Positions 1-5,264 are shown, counted from the stretch's first letter. The stretch is 5,353 nt of DNA from Candidatus Bathyarchaeota archaeon B23 (GCA_001593875.1 LUCA01000075.1:1-5353), one strand, 5' to 3'. Notes: a model not told the origin generated them from the letters alone. Numbers and translations: made by a program.

Positions 1-1086
1 TTCCTCAACGTCTTCGAGTCCATCCAGCAGGCCGCCGGCGAGCTGCCGATCAACCTCATCTTCGTCTTTGAGGGCGAGGAGGAGCGGGGGAGCGTCAGCA
101 TGCCGAAGTTCGTGAGGGACTATGAACAGAAGCTGAGGAGGGCTGACGGGGTCTACTTCCCCATCTGCAGCCAGGACCGAAACGGCTTGGCGAGGCCATC
201 CCTAGGCTCTGAGGGCATCCTCTACATAGAGCTGGAGACCAACGGCGCCCTCTGGGGTAGGGGCCCCACCCAGTTCGGCGTCCACGGCGGCCTCAAGAGG
301 ATCCTAGACAGCCCCGCTTGGAGACATATCAAGATGTTGTCGACGCTGGTGAGCGACGACGGGAACAGAGTTGAGATCGAGGGCTGGTACGACGACGTGG
401 CGGTGCCATCGGAGGAGGACTTGAGACTTCTGAAGGAGGGTTATCGCCATTCGACGCCGGCGGTGGAGGTCTTCGACCCGGAGATATTGAAGGAGATGCT
501 GAAGGTCAAGTGCTTCAAGGGAGACCTGGAGAGGCCGGAGGAGATCCTGAGGGAGATGCTCTTCAGCACCAGCTTCAACCTGGACGGCATCTGGGGAGGC
601 TGGACGGGGCCTGGGACGAAGACGCTGCTACCCCACAAGGTGATGTCGAAGCACAACATACGCTTCGTCCCCAAGCAGGACATCGACGACCTCTTCAGGA
701 AGATCAGAGCCCACCTGGACGGGCATGGATACGAGGATGTGGCCCTCAGGAGGCTGGCTGGATACCCCTGGGCCTTGGTCGACCATAAGAATCCCGTCGC
801 CGAGTCCCTCTACGACGTCTTCGAGGAGTTCGGGGTGAGGTACACGATCTATCCGCCGGTGGCCAACCCGGTGTTGACGAGCCCGGCCTGGCCTGCCTAT
901 GTCTTCGCCGGCGAGCCCTTGAAGCTGCCGATAGCCGGTGGAGCCCTGGGGCATGGGGGCCTGGCCCACAGCCCGAATGAGTACATCGTCGTCGAGGGGT
1001 GCGAGGCGAAGTATGGGTATATCCACGGCCTTGAGGGGATGGAGAAGAGCATGGCCTCGGTGCTCTACCACTTCGCACAGCGTTGA
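1..1086 (+). CDS. M20-family metallopeptidase/deacylase, 5' partial
   Basis: The reading frame is open from the first base and stops with TGA after 361 codons. M20 enzymes usually have about 450-480 residues, so roughly 100 N-terminal residues, including the first HxD metal-binding motif, lie upstream. Counting from nt 1, residues 24-31 read EGEEERGS, the M20 motif that supplies the catalytic base (E27 by alignment) and a metal ligand (E28). Residues about 88-240 look like the lid/dimerisation domain, with H95 in VHGG and the segment EGWYDDV. Residues 323-327 read HSPNE, the C-terminal metal-ligand motif. The family hydrolyses amide bonds in dipeptides, N-acyl amino acids or N-succinyl-diaminopimelate, usually in the cytoplasm with two zinc ions. 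The substrate cannot be told from the sequence; cytosolic dipeptidase-like, ArgE-like and DapE-like roles are all possible. The usual metal-binding Asp after the EEE motif is not obvious; the corresponding stretch reads PICSQDRNG. The internal ATG at nt 100 lies downstream of the catalytic motif and is not the start. Confidence 0.9.
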   Translation, partial: FLNVFESIQQAAGELPINLIFVFEGEEERGSVSMPKFVRDYEQKLRRADGVYFPICSQDRNGLARPSLGSEGILYIELETNGALWGRGPTQFGVHGGLKRILDSPAWRHIKMLSTLVSDDGNRVEIEGWYDDVAVPSEEDLRLLKEGYRHSTPAVEVFDPEILKEMLKVKCFKGDLERPEEILREMLFSTSFNLDGIWGGWTGPGTKTLLPHKVMSKHNIRFVPKQDIDDLFRKIRAHLDGHGYEDVALRRLAGYPWALVDHKNPVAESLYDVFEEFGVRYTIYPPVANPVLTSPAWPAYVFAGEPLKLPIAGGALGHGGLAHSPNEYIVVEGCEAKYGYIHGLEGMEKSMASVLYHFAQR

Positions 1087-1100
1087 TGAATCGACCATTT

Positions 1101-1112
1101 CACCTTTTTCTA
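1101..1112 (+). terminator. T-tract terminator after the M20 gene
   Basis: The sequence CACCTTTTTCTA, with five T residues at 1105-1109, lies about 20 bp after the stop codon in a short non-coding gap. Archaeal intrinsic termination often needs only a U-tract without a hairpin, and no hairpin is seen here. The assignment rests on position and composition only. Confidence 0.4.
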
Positions 1113-1116
1113 ACCC

Positions 1117-1138
1117 CTAAATGAATAACTCTTTAATC
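1117..1138 (+). promoter_or_regulatory. candidate TATA region upstream of the sppA-like gene
   Basis: This is an AT-rich stretch in otherwise GC-rich DNA, containing CTAAATGAATAA and then CTTTAATC. The second element is centred about 27 bp before the TTG codon at 1163. That is the spacing expected for an archaeal TATA box driving a leaderless or very short-leader transcript. Neither element is a perfect TTTAWAWA match, so the call is tentative. Confidence 0.35.
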
Positions 1139-1162
1139 CGCTAGGGGTCATCTAAGGTTGAG

Positions 1163-1495
1163 TTGAGGCCTCTACGATTAAGCATCTCTAGAGGGGTCTT
1201 GATCCTCTTCATCGCCTCGATAATCCTCTCCTCCGGAGCCCTCTACCTCTCGCTGAGGCCTCCAAGACTCTTCAGGCCTCGGAGGAAACTCGTGGGCATC
1301 CTGAGGGTTGAGGGGGCGATCATCACCTCGGAGGACTCCAAGAGGGCTACGGAAGCCATCAACCTCGCCCTCCTAAACGACAGCATCAAGGCCGTGGTAG
1401 TCGTCGTCGACTCCCCTGGGGGGACCGTGGAGGACATCGCATCTACCTCGACCTCCTCAAGTTGGGGGAGAAGAAACCCCTCGTGGCCTCCATAA
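1163..1495 (+). CDS. sppA: SppA-like S49 peptidase, N-terminal part (before frameshift)
   Basis: This is the front portion of a signal-peptide-peptidase-type serine protease; the rest continues in another frame from about nt 1438. The first in-frame initiator after the upstream TAG at 1142 is TTG at 1163; no better start exists. Residues 11-31 are a single hydrophobic helix flanked by arginines, fitting an uncleaved anchor that places the protease outside the membrane. Residues 42-52 (KLVGILRVEGA) and 74-92 (SIKAVVVVVDSPGGTVEDI) match the start of the S49 fold, including the SPGG motif at 84-87 that helps form the oxyanion region. From residue 93 the frame turns into low-complexity Ser/Thr/Trp sequence and stops at 1495, while the missing family sequence (IYLDLLKLGEKKP) appears in the overlapping frame from nt 1441. 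The break is therefore a net -1 frameshift. It could be a real mutation, an assembly error or, less likely, ribosomal slippage. Gene identity is strong; functionality is uncertain. Confidence 0.8.
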   Translation: MRPLRLSISRGVLILFIASIILSSGALYLSLRPPRLFRPRRKLVGILRVEGAIITSEDSKRATEAINLALLNDSIKAVVVVVDSPGGTVEDIASTSTSSSWGRRNPSWPP

Positions 1496-3363
1496 CCTCC
1501 GCCCTGTCAGGGGGCTACTATATAGCGGTCGCCGCCGACTACATCTACGCCCTACCCACCTCCCTCGTCGGAAACGTAGGCGTCATAGGCGTCGGCCCCC
1601 CAGTGCTCATCCCCTCCGAGAGGGTGCTGGAGTCTGGAGCCTACAAGGTGACCGGCTTCTCCAGACTCCAATTCCCCTTCAACCTCACCGAGAGCCTAGA
1701 GAACTTCATCTCAACGGTGATGGAGAGGAGGGGGGAGAGGCTTCAGCTATCAGCCAAGGAGTTGATGAGGGGGAAGGTATACCTCGGCAGCGAGGCGGTG
1801 AGGCTTGGCCTGACGGATGAGATCGGTTCACTGCAGGACGCCATCGAGAGGGTTGCAGGGGAGGCAGGCCTAGCGAAATACGACGTAGTCGAACTCAACG
1901 AGCTGGTTGAGGAGGGGGGGCTGAACATGGAGGTATACAACGAGACAGCTGTGAGAAGCTGGAGAGATCTAAACGTCGAGTATCTGAAGAGCCTCCATCC
2001 GCCTCCAACTCTCTATTATCTCTATCTACCCGAGCGGGGCTTCCAGGTGAGCGAGGGGGAGACCACCACCGAAGAGGGGGGCGAGGAGGCGGAGGGGGGC
2101 GGACTGGTTCTCGTCGATTTGACGCATGGCAATAGGGTTTCGAGGTGGACCCTCAACGTCCTGGTGGGGGAGTTGGTTAATCGGAAGATCCCTGTGGGCT
2201 TTGTCTCCAACTGGGATAAGCTGGAGTCGGCGTTGGATAATGCCAGCTGCCTCATCGTGGCTGCGCCTACCCAGGCTTACAACACCGAGGAGGGCAGGGC
2301 GATAGAGAGCTTCGTCTCCCAGGGCGGCCTGCTCTTACTCCTCTACGACCCCTCAACGGAGTACGTGACCGTACCAGAGCTTAATGGACCTATGAATTCA
2401 CTGGCTAATAGGTTCGGCCTCAGCTTCGCCAACGGCTACCTCTACGACGAGGAGGACTTCTACGGTTTCTACAGGAACATCTACATCGACGAGTTCATCG
2501 ACTACAACCTCACTAGAGGTGTGGAGAGGATCGTGCTCTTCACCGCAGCCCCCATCTACTCCAACTACGGCGTCGCCTGGAGCAGGAACACCACCTACTC
2601 CTCCACGGCTGAGAGGAGGGGGAGATATACGGTCATCGCCCACTTCTACTACGGCAACGGAACCCTCATCGCCCTCGGAGACCTCACCCTCCTGACGGAG
2701 CCCTACTGCTACGTGGAGGACAATTACAGGCTACTGCTAAACCTCATCGACCTCATCTCCAAGGTAAAACCCGTTGAGGCCATCACCATCGAGGAGATAA
2801 CCGAGCCACAGCTCCCCGTGGGGACAGAGAAGATCTACGTGGAGACGATAGATGAGGAGCAGCATACCGTTAGGTGGGTGAAGGTCAGCGAGACAGAGGT
2901 CTGGGTGGAGCGCCTCAACAAGACAACCATCTACCACTACGATGAGGAAGGAAACCTACTTGGATGGGAGTCGGAGGAGGCAAATGCCTCCTACACTCCT
3001 CCCCTGCCCAAGACGCCTTATCCCTTAAGGAGGGGGGATCATTGGAGCTATAGGAGCAACTACACCTTGACACAGAGGGGTAGGCAGTACCCCGGCATCT
3101 ACTCCGGGAAGGAGAGGGTGGCAAATTTTGAATGGGTTGAAGTGGGAGATGGTAGGCGATACATCTGCGCCGAGGTGAGATTCAACATCAGATGTGAGAT
3201 CTATGTGAATGGTGGAAACTGGACCTACACCTATATTGGAAGCAGCTGGCTCTCATCGAAGGCGGGCCTCGTCAAGGAGGAAGGCGTCAGGCGGCTGTAC
3301 ATCGGAGGAGAAGAGGAGCTGGACGCTGCAATCGATAAAGAGAGGCTCAACTTGATCCCCTGA
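1441..3363 (+). CDS. sppA: SppA-like S49 peptidase, catalytic part plus DUF4350-like and beta-rich domains
   Basis: This continues the frameshifted gene. A TTG at 1462 could serve as a formal start (633 residues), but family sequence begins by 1441, so it is not a natural N-terminus. Numbering from 1462, ALSGGYYIA holds the catalytic Ser16 and SGAYKVTG the likely catalytic Lys62, the Ser-Lys dyad of the single-domain SppA type. KVYLGSEAVRLGLTDEIGS completes the S49 domain by about residue 145. After an acidic Glu/Gly linker (about 199-212) comes a Rossmann/GATase1-like domain (212-437). It opens GLVLVDLTHGN and contains TEEGRAIESFVSQGGLLLLL and a later NGTLIALGDLTLL, resembling archaeal DUF4350 and IFT52/ABC-auxiliary domains. 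Residues about 440-633 are beta-rich and aromatic, with no family that I recognise. Ten N-x-S/T sequons span the protein, fitting an N-glycosylated exterior. The likely role is cleavage of membrane-embedded peptides or surface protein quality control; the extension's ligand is unknown. Arginine codons are about 34 AGR to 5 CGN. Confidence 0.85.
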   Translation: MYLDLLKLGEKKPLVASITSALSGGYYIAVAADYIYALPTSLVGNVGVIGVGPPVLIPSERVLESGAYKVTGFSRLQFPFNLTESLENFISTVMERRGERLQLSAKELMRGKVYLGSEAVRLGLTDEIGSLQDAIERVAGEAGLAKYDVVELNELVEEGGLNMEVYNETAVRSWRDLNVEYLKSLHPPPTLYYLYLPERGFQVSEGETTTEEGGEEAEGGGLVLVDLTHGNRVSRWTLNVLVGELVNRKIPVGFVSNWDKLESALDNASCLIVAAPTQAYNTEEGRAIESFVSQGGLLLLLYDPSTEYVTVPELNGPMNSLANRFGLSFANGYLYDEEDFYGFYRNIYIDEFIDYNLTRGVERIVLFTAAPIYSNYGVAWSRNTTYSSTAERRGRYTVIAHFYYGNGTLIALGDLTLLTEPYCYVEDNYRLLLNLIDLISKVKPVEAITIEEITEPQLPVGTEKIYVETIDEEQHTVRWVKVSETEVWVERLNKTTIYHYDEEGNLLGWESEEANASYTPPLPKTPYPLRRGDHWSYRSNYTLTQRGRQYPGIYSGKERVANFEWVEVGDGRRYICAEVRFNIRCEIYVNGGNWTYTYIGSSWLSSKAGLVKEEGVRRLYIGGEEELDAAIDKERLNLIP

Positions 3364-3375
3364 TGCTGACCTATG

Positions 3376-3385
3376 CTTCTTTTTG
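3376..3385 (+). terminator. T-tract terminator after the sppA-like gene
   Basis: The run CTTCTTTTTG, with five T residues at 3380-3384, starts about 13 bp after the TGA stop. It opens an AT-rich non-coding stretch. It fits a U-tract intrinsic terminator of the archaeal type, without a stem-loop directly before it. Confidence 0.45.
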
Positions 3386-3461
3386 AGATACAATTCAAAA
3401 TGGATGCCATTTAATTACATTAATACGCTTGGGGGTCGTATCTCCCCGACTCCCCGAGGCC

Positions 3462-3473
3462 TAAATAAAAAAC
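3462..3473 (+). promoter_or_regulatory. TATA-like element with no assigned gene
   Basis: The sequence TAAATAAAAAAC matches the AT-rich archaeal TATA pattern and stands out between GC-rich flanks. No credible protein start follows at the expected distance; the ATG at 3474 leads to only 19 codons. If active, it would make a non-coding transcript starting near 3490. On the opposite strand the same bases form a T-rich tract that could act as a terminator. Confidence 0.25.
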
Positions 3474-3513
3474 ATGAGAACCCCTCACTCTATAGGGCTC
3501 CCCAGTCGTTTAA

Positions 3514-3531
3514 GGCGGAACCGCCCCTTTT
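3514..3531 (+). terminator. small GC hairpin followed by T-tract
   Basis: GGCGG (3514-3518) and CCGCC (3521-3525) form a short perfect inverted repeat with a two-base centre, or four pairs around GAAC. It is followed by CC and then TTTT at 3528-3531. The layout is that of a hairpin-plus-T terminator about 50 bp after the orphan TATA-like element. It may equally be a protein-binding palindrome. Confidence 0.3.
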
Positions 3532-3574
3532 AACCCATTACCCCCCTCCAGCTGTATAGGATTCTTAACCCATT
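3530..3574. repeat. 10-bp direct repeat TTAACCCATT, two copies 35 bp apart
   Basis: TTAACCCATT occurs at 3530-3539 and again at 3565-3574, start-to-start spacing 35 bp, with different flanking bases. Paired exact decamers in a non-coding region may be binding sites for a regulator or leftover target-site/duplication sequence. Chance recurrence is possible. Confidence 0.4.
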
Positions 3575-3650
3575 CGGCCTTTTCCGCCTATAAGGGCCTA
3601 GGAGACGCTTAAGGCGATGGAGACATCCCCGACACCCACGGCCCATGCTG

Positions 3651-3674
3651 GACCGATGACGGGCGTCATCGGTC
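3651..3674. repeat. perfect 10-bp inverted repeat, 4-nt loop
   Basis: GACCGATGAC at 3651-3660 and its exact reverse complement GTCATCGGTC at 3665-3674 flank the loop GGGC. Pairing does not extend further. Such a perfect stem in non-coding DNA would form a stable RNA hairpin if transcribed, or a dyad operator. No T-tract follows directly (GGTTTC comes next), so a classical terminator is unlikely. Confidence 0.8.
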
Positions 3675-3733
3675 GGTTTCAGCGGTTGATTTCACTGACC
3701 ATCCTCAATGGCTGCCTTCAGAAGTCAGGGAAC

Positions 3734-3757
3734 TCAACATTACATACATAATGTTGA
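3734..3757. repeat. perfect 9-bp inverted repeat, 6-nt loop
   Basis: TCAACATTA at 3734-3742 pairs exactly with TAATGTTGA at 3749-3757 around the loop CATACA. It lies 60 bp after the GC-richer hairpin. A possible outer helix GCGGT (3682-3686)/ACCGC (3757-3761) shares one edge base with it. A further short stem GGCTTT (3769-3774)/GAAGCC (3781-3786), with one G-T wobble, follows. The cluster suggests a folded RNA or a regulatory site rather than random sequence. Confidence 0.75.
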
Positions 3758-4004
3758 CCGCAGGGAGCGGCTTTGGAAAAGAAGCCCGAAAAAACGCCTC
3801 CTCCTCATCTGATCTGATGTGAAGCATGCGCCGACCGCCCGCCCATCAGCTTCTCCGACCCCACCCGCCGCCTCGCACCACCTCACCGCAAACACACAGA
3901 GAGAAACATATGGGAGAGGAGATGGGGCGGGGTTGGGAAGGAGTCTAGGAGAGATGGATGATGAGTCGCTGAGGGCTGTGCTGAAGATTCATCACCATGG
4001 ATTC

Positions 4005-4018
4005 GTAAAGTTAAAAAG
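4005..4018 (+). promoter_or_regulatory. candidate promoter of the methyltransferase gene
   Basis: TTAAAAAG at 4011-4018 is preceded by the A-rich GTAAAG, resembling a TATA box with a BRE-like element. It is the only AT-rich stretch in the 200 bp before the gene. Transcription would start near 4040, giving a leader of about 45 nt before the ATG at 4087. Confidence 0.4.
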
Positions 4019-4072
4019 ATGGATGGCCTAAAGGCTCGGGAGGGCGGAAGAGGTGCTCCTCCACCCTAATCT

Positions 4073-4077
4073 GGGAG
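4073..4077 (+). promoter_or_regulatory. Shine-Dalgarno site that sets the methyltransferase start
   Basis: GGGAG lies nine bases before the ATG at 4087. The two other nearby ATGs (4079 and 4082) are in other frames, and the second is stopped at once by TGA. No in-frame initiator occurs between the upstream stop at 4012 and 4087. This supports the chosen start. Confidence 0.5.
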
Positions 4078-4086
4078 TATGATGGG

Positions 4087-4851
4087 ATGACCTACCAGGA
4101 AGGAGCCGAGAGGTTCTACGACCTCTTCAGCGCCAAGGACGACGCCCCCTTCTACCTGGAACTCGCCCACAGGCACGGAGAGAAAGCCCTGGAGCTGGGA
4201 GTCGGCACCGCCCGCCTCGCCATCCAGCTCGCCCGATCTGGCGTCGAGACCTGGGGCATCGACAACTCTCCCCACATGCTCAGGGCGGCGGAGAGGAACC
4301 TCGCCAGGGAGCCACCAGAGGTCCGCAGGCTCGTCCGTCTGGTTAAGGCGGATGTCCGAGACTTCGACCTCAACGAGCGGTTCGGCCTCGTCTACTTCCC
4401 CAGCTACAGCTTCGACCACCTCCTCACCGGGGAGGATCAGGCCTCCGCCCTCAGGTGCATCCGGCGGCACCTCGCCCCCGGCGGCGTCTACGCCTTCGAC
4501 CTCGCCCACATCCCCAAGTTGAAGGAGGACAGCGGCTGGTTCGTTCAGCGGAAGCCCCTTAACAGGGAGAGAACCGTGGTCCGCCTCGGCTTCAAAAGAA
4601 TCTACCCAGAGAAACGGCTGATGTCGGTGGACCTCTGGTACGAGGTCTACGAGGACGGCCGCATGCTGGAGAGGTACCATGAGGGAGGCGAGGTCTATAT
4701 CCATACGCCTGATAGCATCCGGCGACTCCTCGAGGAGAACGGCTTCGAGATTGAGGCCTGGTACGGGGGACACGACCGACAGCCGTTCAACAACACCAGC
4801 GAAATGATGGTAATCGTCGCCCGCCGTTCTCGGAACAGGGAGATAGATTGA
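4087..4851 (+). CDS. class I SAM-dependent methyltransferase
   Basis: This is a complete 254-residue protein of usual length for a stand-alone Rossmann-fold methyltransferase, presumably cytoplasmic. Residues 36-49 (ELGVGTARLAIQLA) are motif I, the SAM-binding glycine loop. D59 in WGIDNSP is the acidic residue at the end of strand 2 that contacts the ribose. ADVRDFDL (88-95) is motif II, with D89 placed to contact adenine. LAPGGVYAFDLA (129-140) is motif III and strand 5. A beta-rich insertion (about 145-205) with many charged and aromatic residues probably shapes the substrate site. SIRRLLEENGF (210-220) and the closing strand EMMVIVARR end the fold. The substrate is not evident; small molecules, as in many Methyltransf_25/COG2226-like proteins, are likelier than DNA, because no NPPY motif is seen. 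Arginine codon use (18 CGN to 12 AGR) is unlike the sppA-like gene (5 to 34), suggesting separate origin or transfer. It stands alone beside an integrase relic. Confidence 0.9.
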   Translation: MTYQEGAERFYDLFSAKDDAPFYLELAHRHGEKALELGVGTARLAIQLARSGVETWGIDNSPHMLRAAERNLAREPPEVRRLVRLVKADVRDFDLNERFGLVYFPSYSFDHLLTGEDQASALRCIRRHLAPGGVYAFDLAHIPKLKEDSGWFVQRKPLNRERTVVRLGFKRIYPEKRLMSVDLWYEVYEDGRMLERYHEGGEVYIHTPDSIRRLLEENGFEIEAWYGGHDRQPFNNTSEMMVIVARRSRNREID

Positions 4852-4859
4852 GGGATCAT

Positions 4860-5187
4860 GGAGGGTGGCTCCTCGCGTCACGATCCAGTGTGGGGCCTCG
4901 GGGTCGTCCTTGAGGGGGGAGTTGAGCCAGTCCCTCACGTATGGGATGGCGTCCACCAGCCTTATCCGCCTCTGACCCGTCTTCCCGTCCACCATGATCG
5001 AGCCCCCATACTGATCGAATCGGACGGAGCTCACCCTGAGGCTGAGGGCTCCCTCGTAGAGGGTCATGAGGAGGGCCTTTTCCCGGGGGTGGTCCGCGCT
5101 CCTCACCATCGAGGCCACCTCGCCTAGCGTGAGTAGGTCCCTCTCCTTCTCTATCGGGAGCCTCTTCCTCCTGTTGTTAGTTTGGTC
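4860..5187 (-). pseudogene. tyrosine recombinase (phage integrase family) fragment, decayed
   Basis: Read on the minus strand from an in-frame TAA at 5190-5188, about 109 codons match the middle of an archaeal XerC/D-like integrase: RRKRLPIEKERDLLTLGE, then ADHPREKALLMTLYEGA, SLRVSSVRFDQYGGSIMV, DGKTGQRRIRLVD and a closing DDPEAPHWIVTRG. The Lys in DGKTGQRR fits the conserved beta-hairpin catalytic Lys. The expected G-x-R-x-x-E segment after LYEGA, which carries catalytic Arg I, is missing: the sequence goes straight from EGA to LSLRV. The N-terminal SAM-like DNA-binding domain is absent (stop upstream and no ATG; first in-frame GTG at 5118). The C-terminal HxxR, H/W and nucleophilic Tyr are absent because similarity ends near the methyltransferase stop. 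Full proteins have about 300-350 residues. The open frame continues antisense through the methyltransferase but has no family sequence there. This is a non-functional remnant of an integrated element. Confidence 0.75.
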
Positions 5188-5200
5188 TTACATTTATCAT

Positions 5201-5219
5201 AAGGGATTTCGAAAATCTT
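5201..5219. repeat. short imperfect inverted repeat in AT-rich region
   Basis: GATTT and AAATC pair around CGA, extending to AAG/CTT if one G is bulged. It lies in the divergent non-coding gap between the integrase relic and the gene at the window end. It may be a regulator site or a weak hairpin; evidence is modest. Confidence 0.3.
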
Positions 5220-5251
5220 AAAATAGATATGCGGGGGTAAGAGATAATCAC

Positions 5252-5264
5252 GATATATATAAAG
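5252..5264 (+). promoter_or_regulatory. strong TATA box of the gene at the window end
   Basis: TATATATAAA at 5254-5263 is a near-ideal archaeal TATA box. The expected start of transcription is about 5283-5288, which leaves a leader of about 25-30 nt containing a perfect Shine-Dalgarno before the GTG at 5312. The agreement of the three elements makes this the best promoter in the window. TTAAAATA at 5218-5225 is a weaker alternative upstream. Confidence 0.6.

Larger units (their letters stand above)
3364..4086. other. 723-bp intergenic region without a convincing gene
   Basis: No frame here gives a protein with recognisable family motifs. The longest frame on the plus strand (3819-4031) is arginine/proline/serine-rich low complexity and is probably chance. 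I found no tRNA-like T-loop and no C/D-box pair with correct spacing. The AT-rich start (3386-3425) has two tiny nested inverted repeats: AAATGG-3 nt-CCATTT at 3398-3412 and TTAAT-3 nt-ATTAA at 3411-3423. The middle (3463-3790) holds a TATA-like element, a GC hairpin with a T-tract, a direct repeat and two perfect longer hairpins, listed separately. The segment 3825-3890 is strongly C-rich and 3900-3985 strongly purine-rich on the same strand. The end carries the candidate promoter of the methyltransferase. The region could hide a small RNA gene or be the remains of a decayed insertion. Confidence 0.6.

Noticed and set aside
628..1098. Antisense frames opposite the M20 gene
   Set aside because: They have no family motifs and lie opposite a gene with clear catalytic motifs; they are composition shadows.
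1418..1423. G6 run as a programmed -1 frameshift site in the sppA-like gene
   Set aside because: Slippage here would read DRGGHR in place of the TVEDI that follows SPGG in the first frame, which fits the family better. No downstream stem-loop or pseudoknot stands out. A mutation or error is the simpler view.
3954..3993. C-box-like ATGATGA (3958-3964) with CTGA at 3969 and 3981, and GTGATGA on the minus strand
   Set aside because: Spacing does not fit an archaeal C/D sRNA (about 12 nt guides with C' and D' boxes). No C' box follows on the plus strand, and no CTGA lies at a usable distance on the minus strand.
3819..4031. A 70-codon plus-strand frame, and a 25-codon sub-frame from ATG 3954 (MDDESLRAVLK...) preceded by AGGAG
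   Set aside because: The first part is Pro/Ser/Arg low complexity. The sub-frame runs through the likely methyltransferase TATA element and matches no family I know. A genuine small protein cannot be excluded, but support is too thin.
3364..4086. CRISPR array, tRNA, SRP or RNase P RNA in the long spacer
   Set aside because: There are no regularly spaced repeats of 24-37 bp, no T-loop GTTCRA motif with an acceptor stem, and no conserved RNase P or SRP core motifs that I can recognise.
4066..5118. A 350-codon open frame on the minus strand, starting at GTG 5118
   Set aside because: Only its first part (the integrase relic) has family sequence. The rest is antisense to the well-supported methyltransferase and reads as a low-complexity Val/Glu/Gly/Asp-rich shadow typical of GC-rich DNA.
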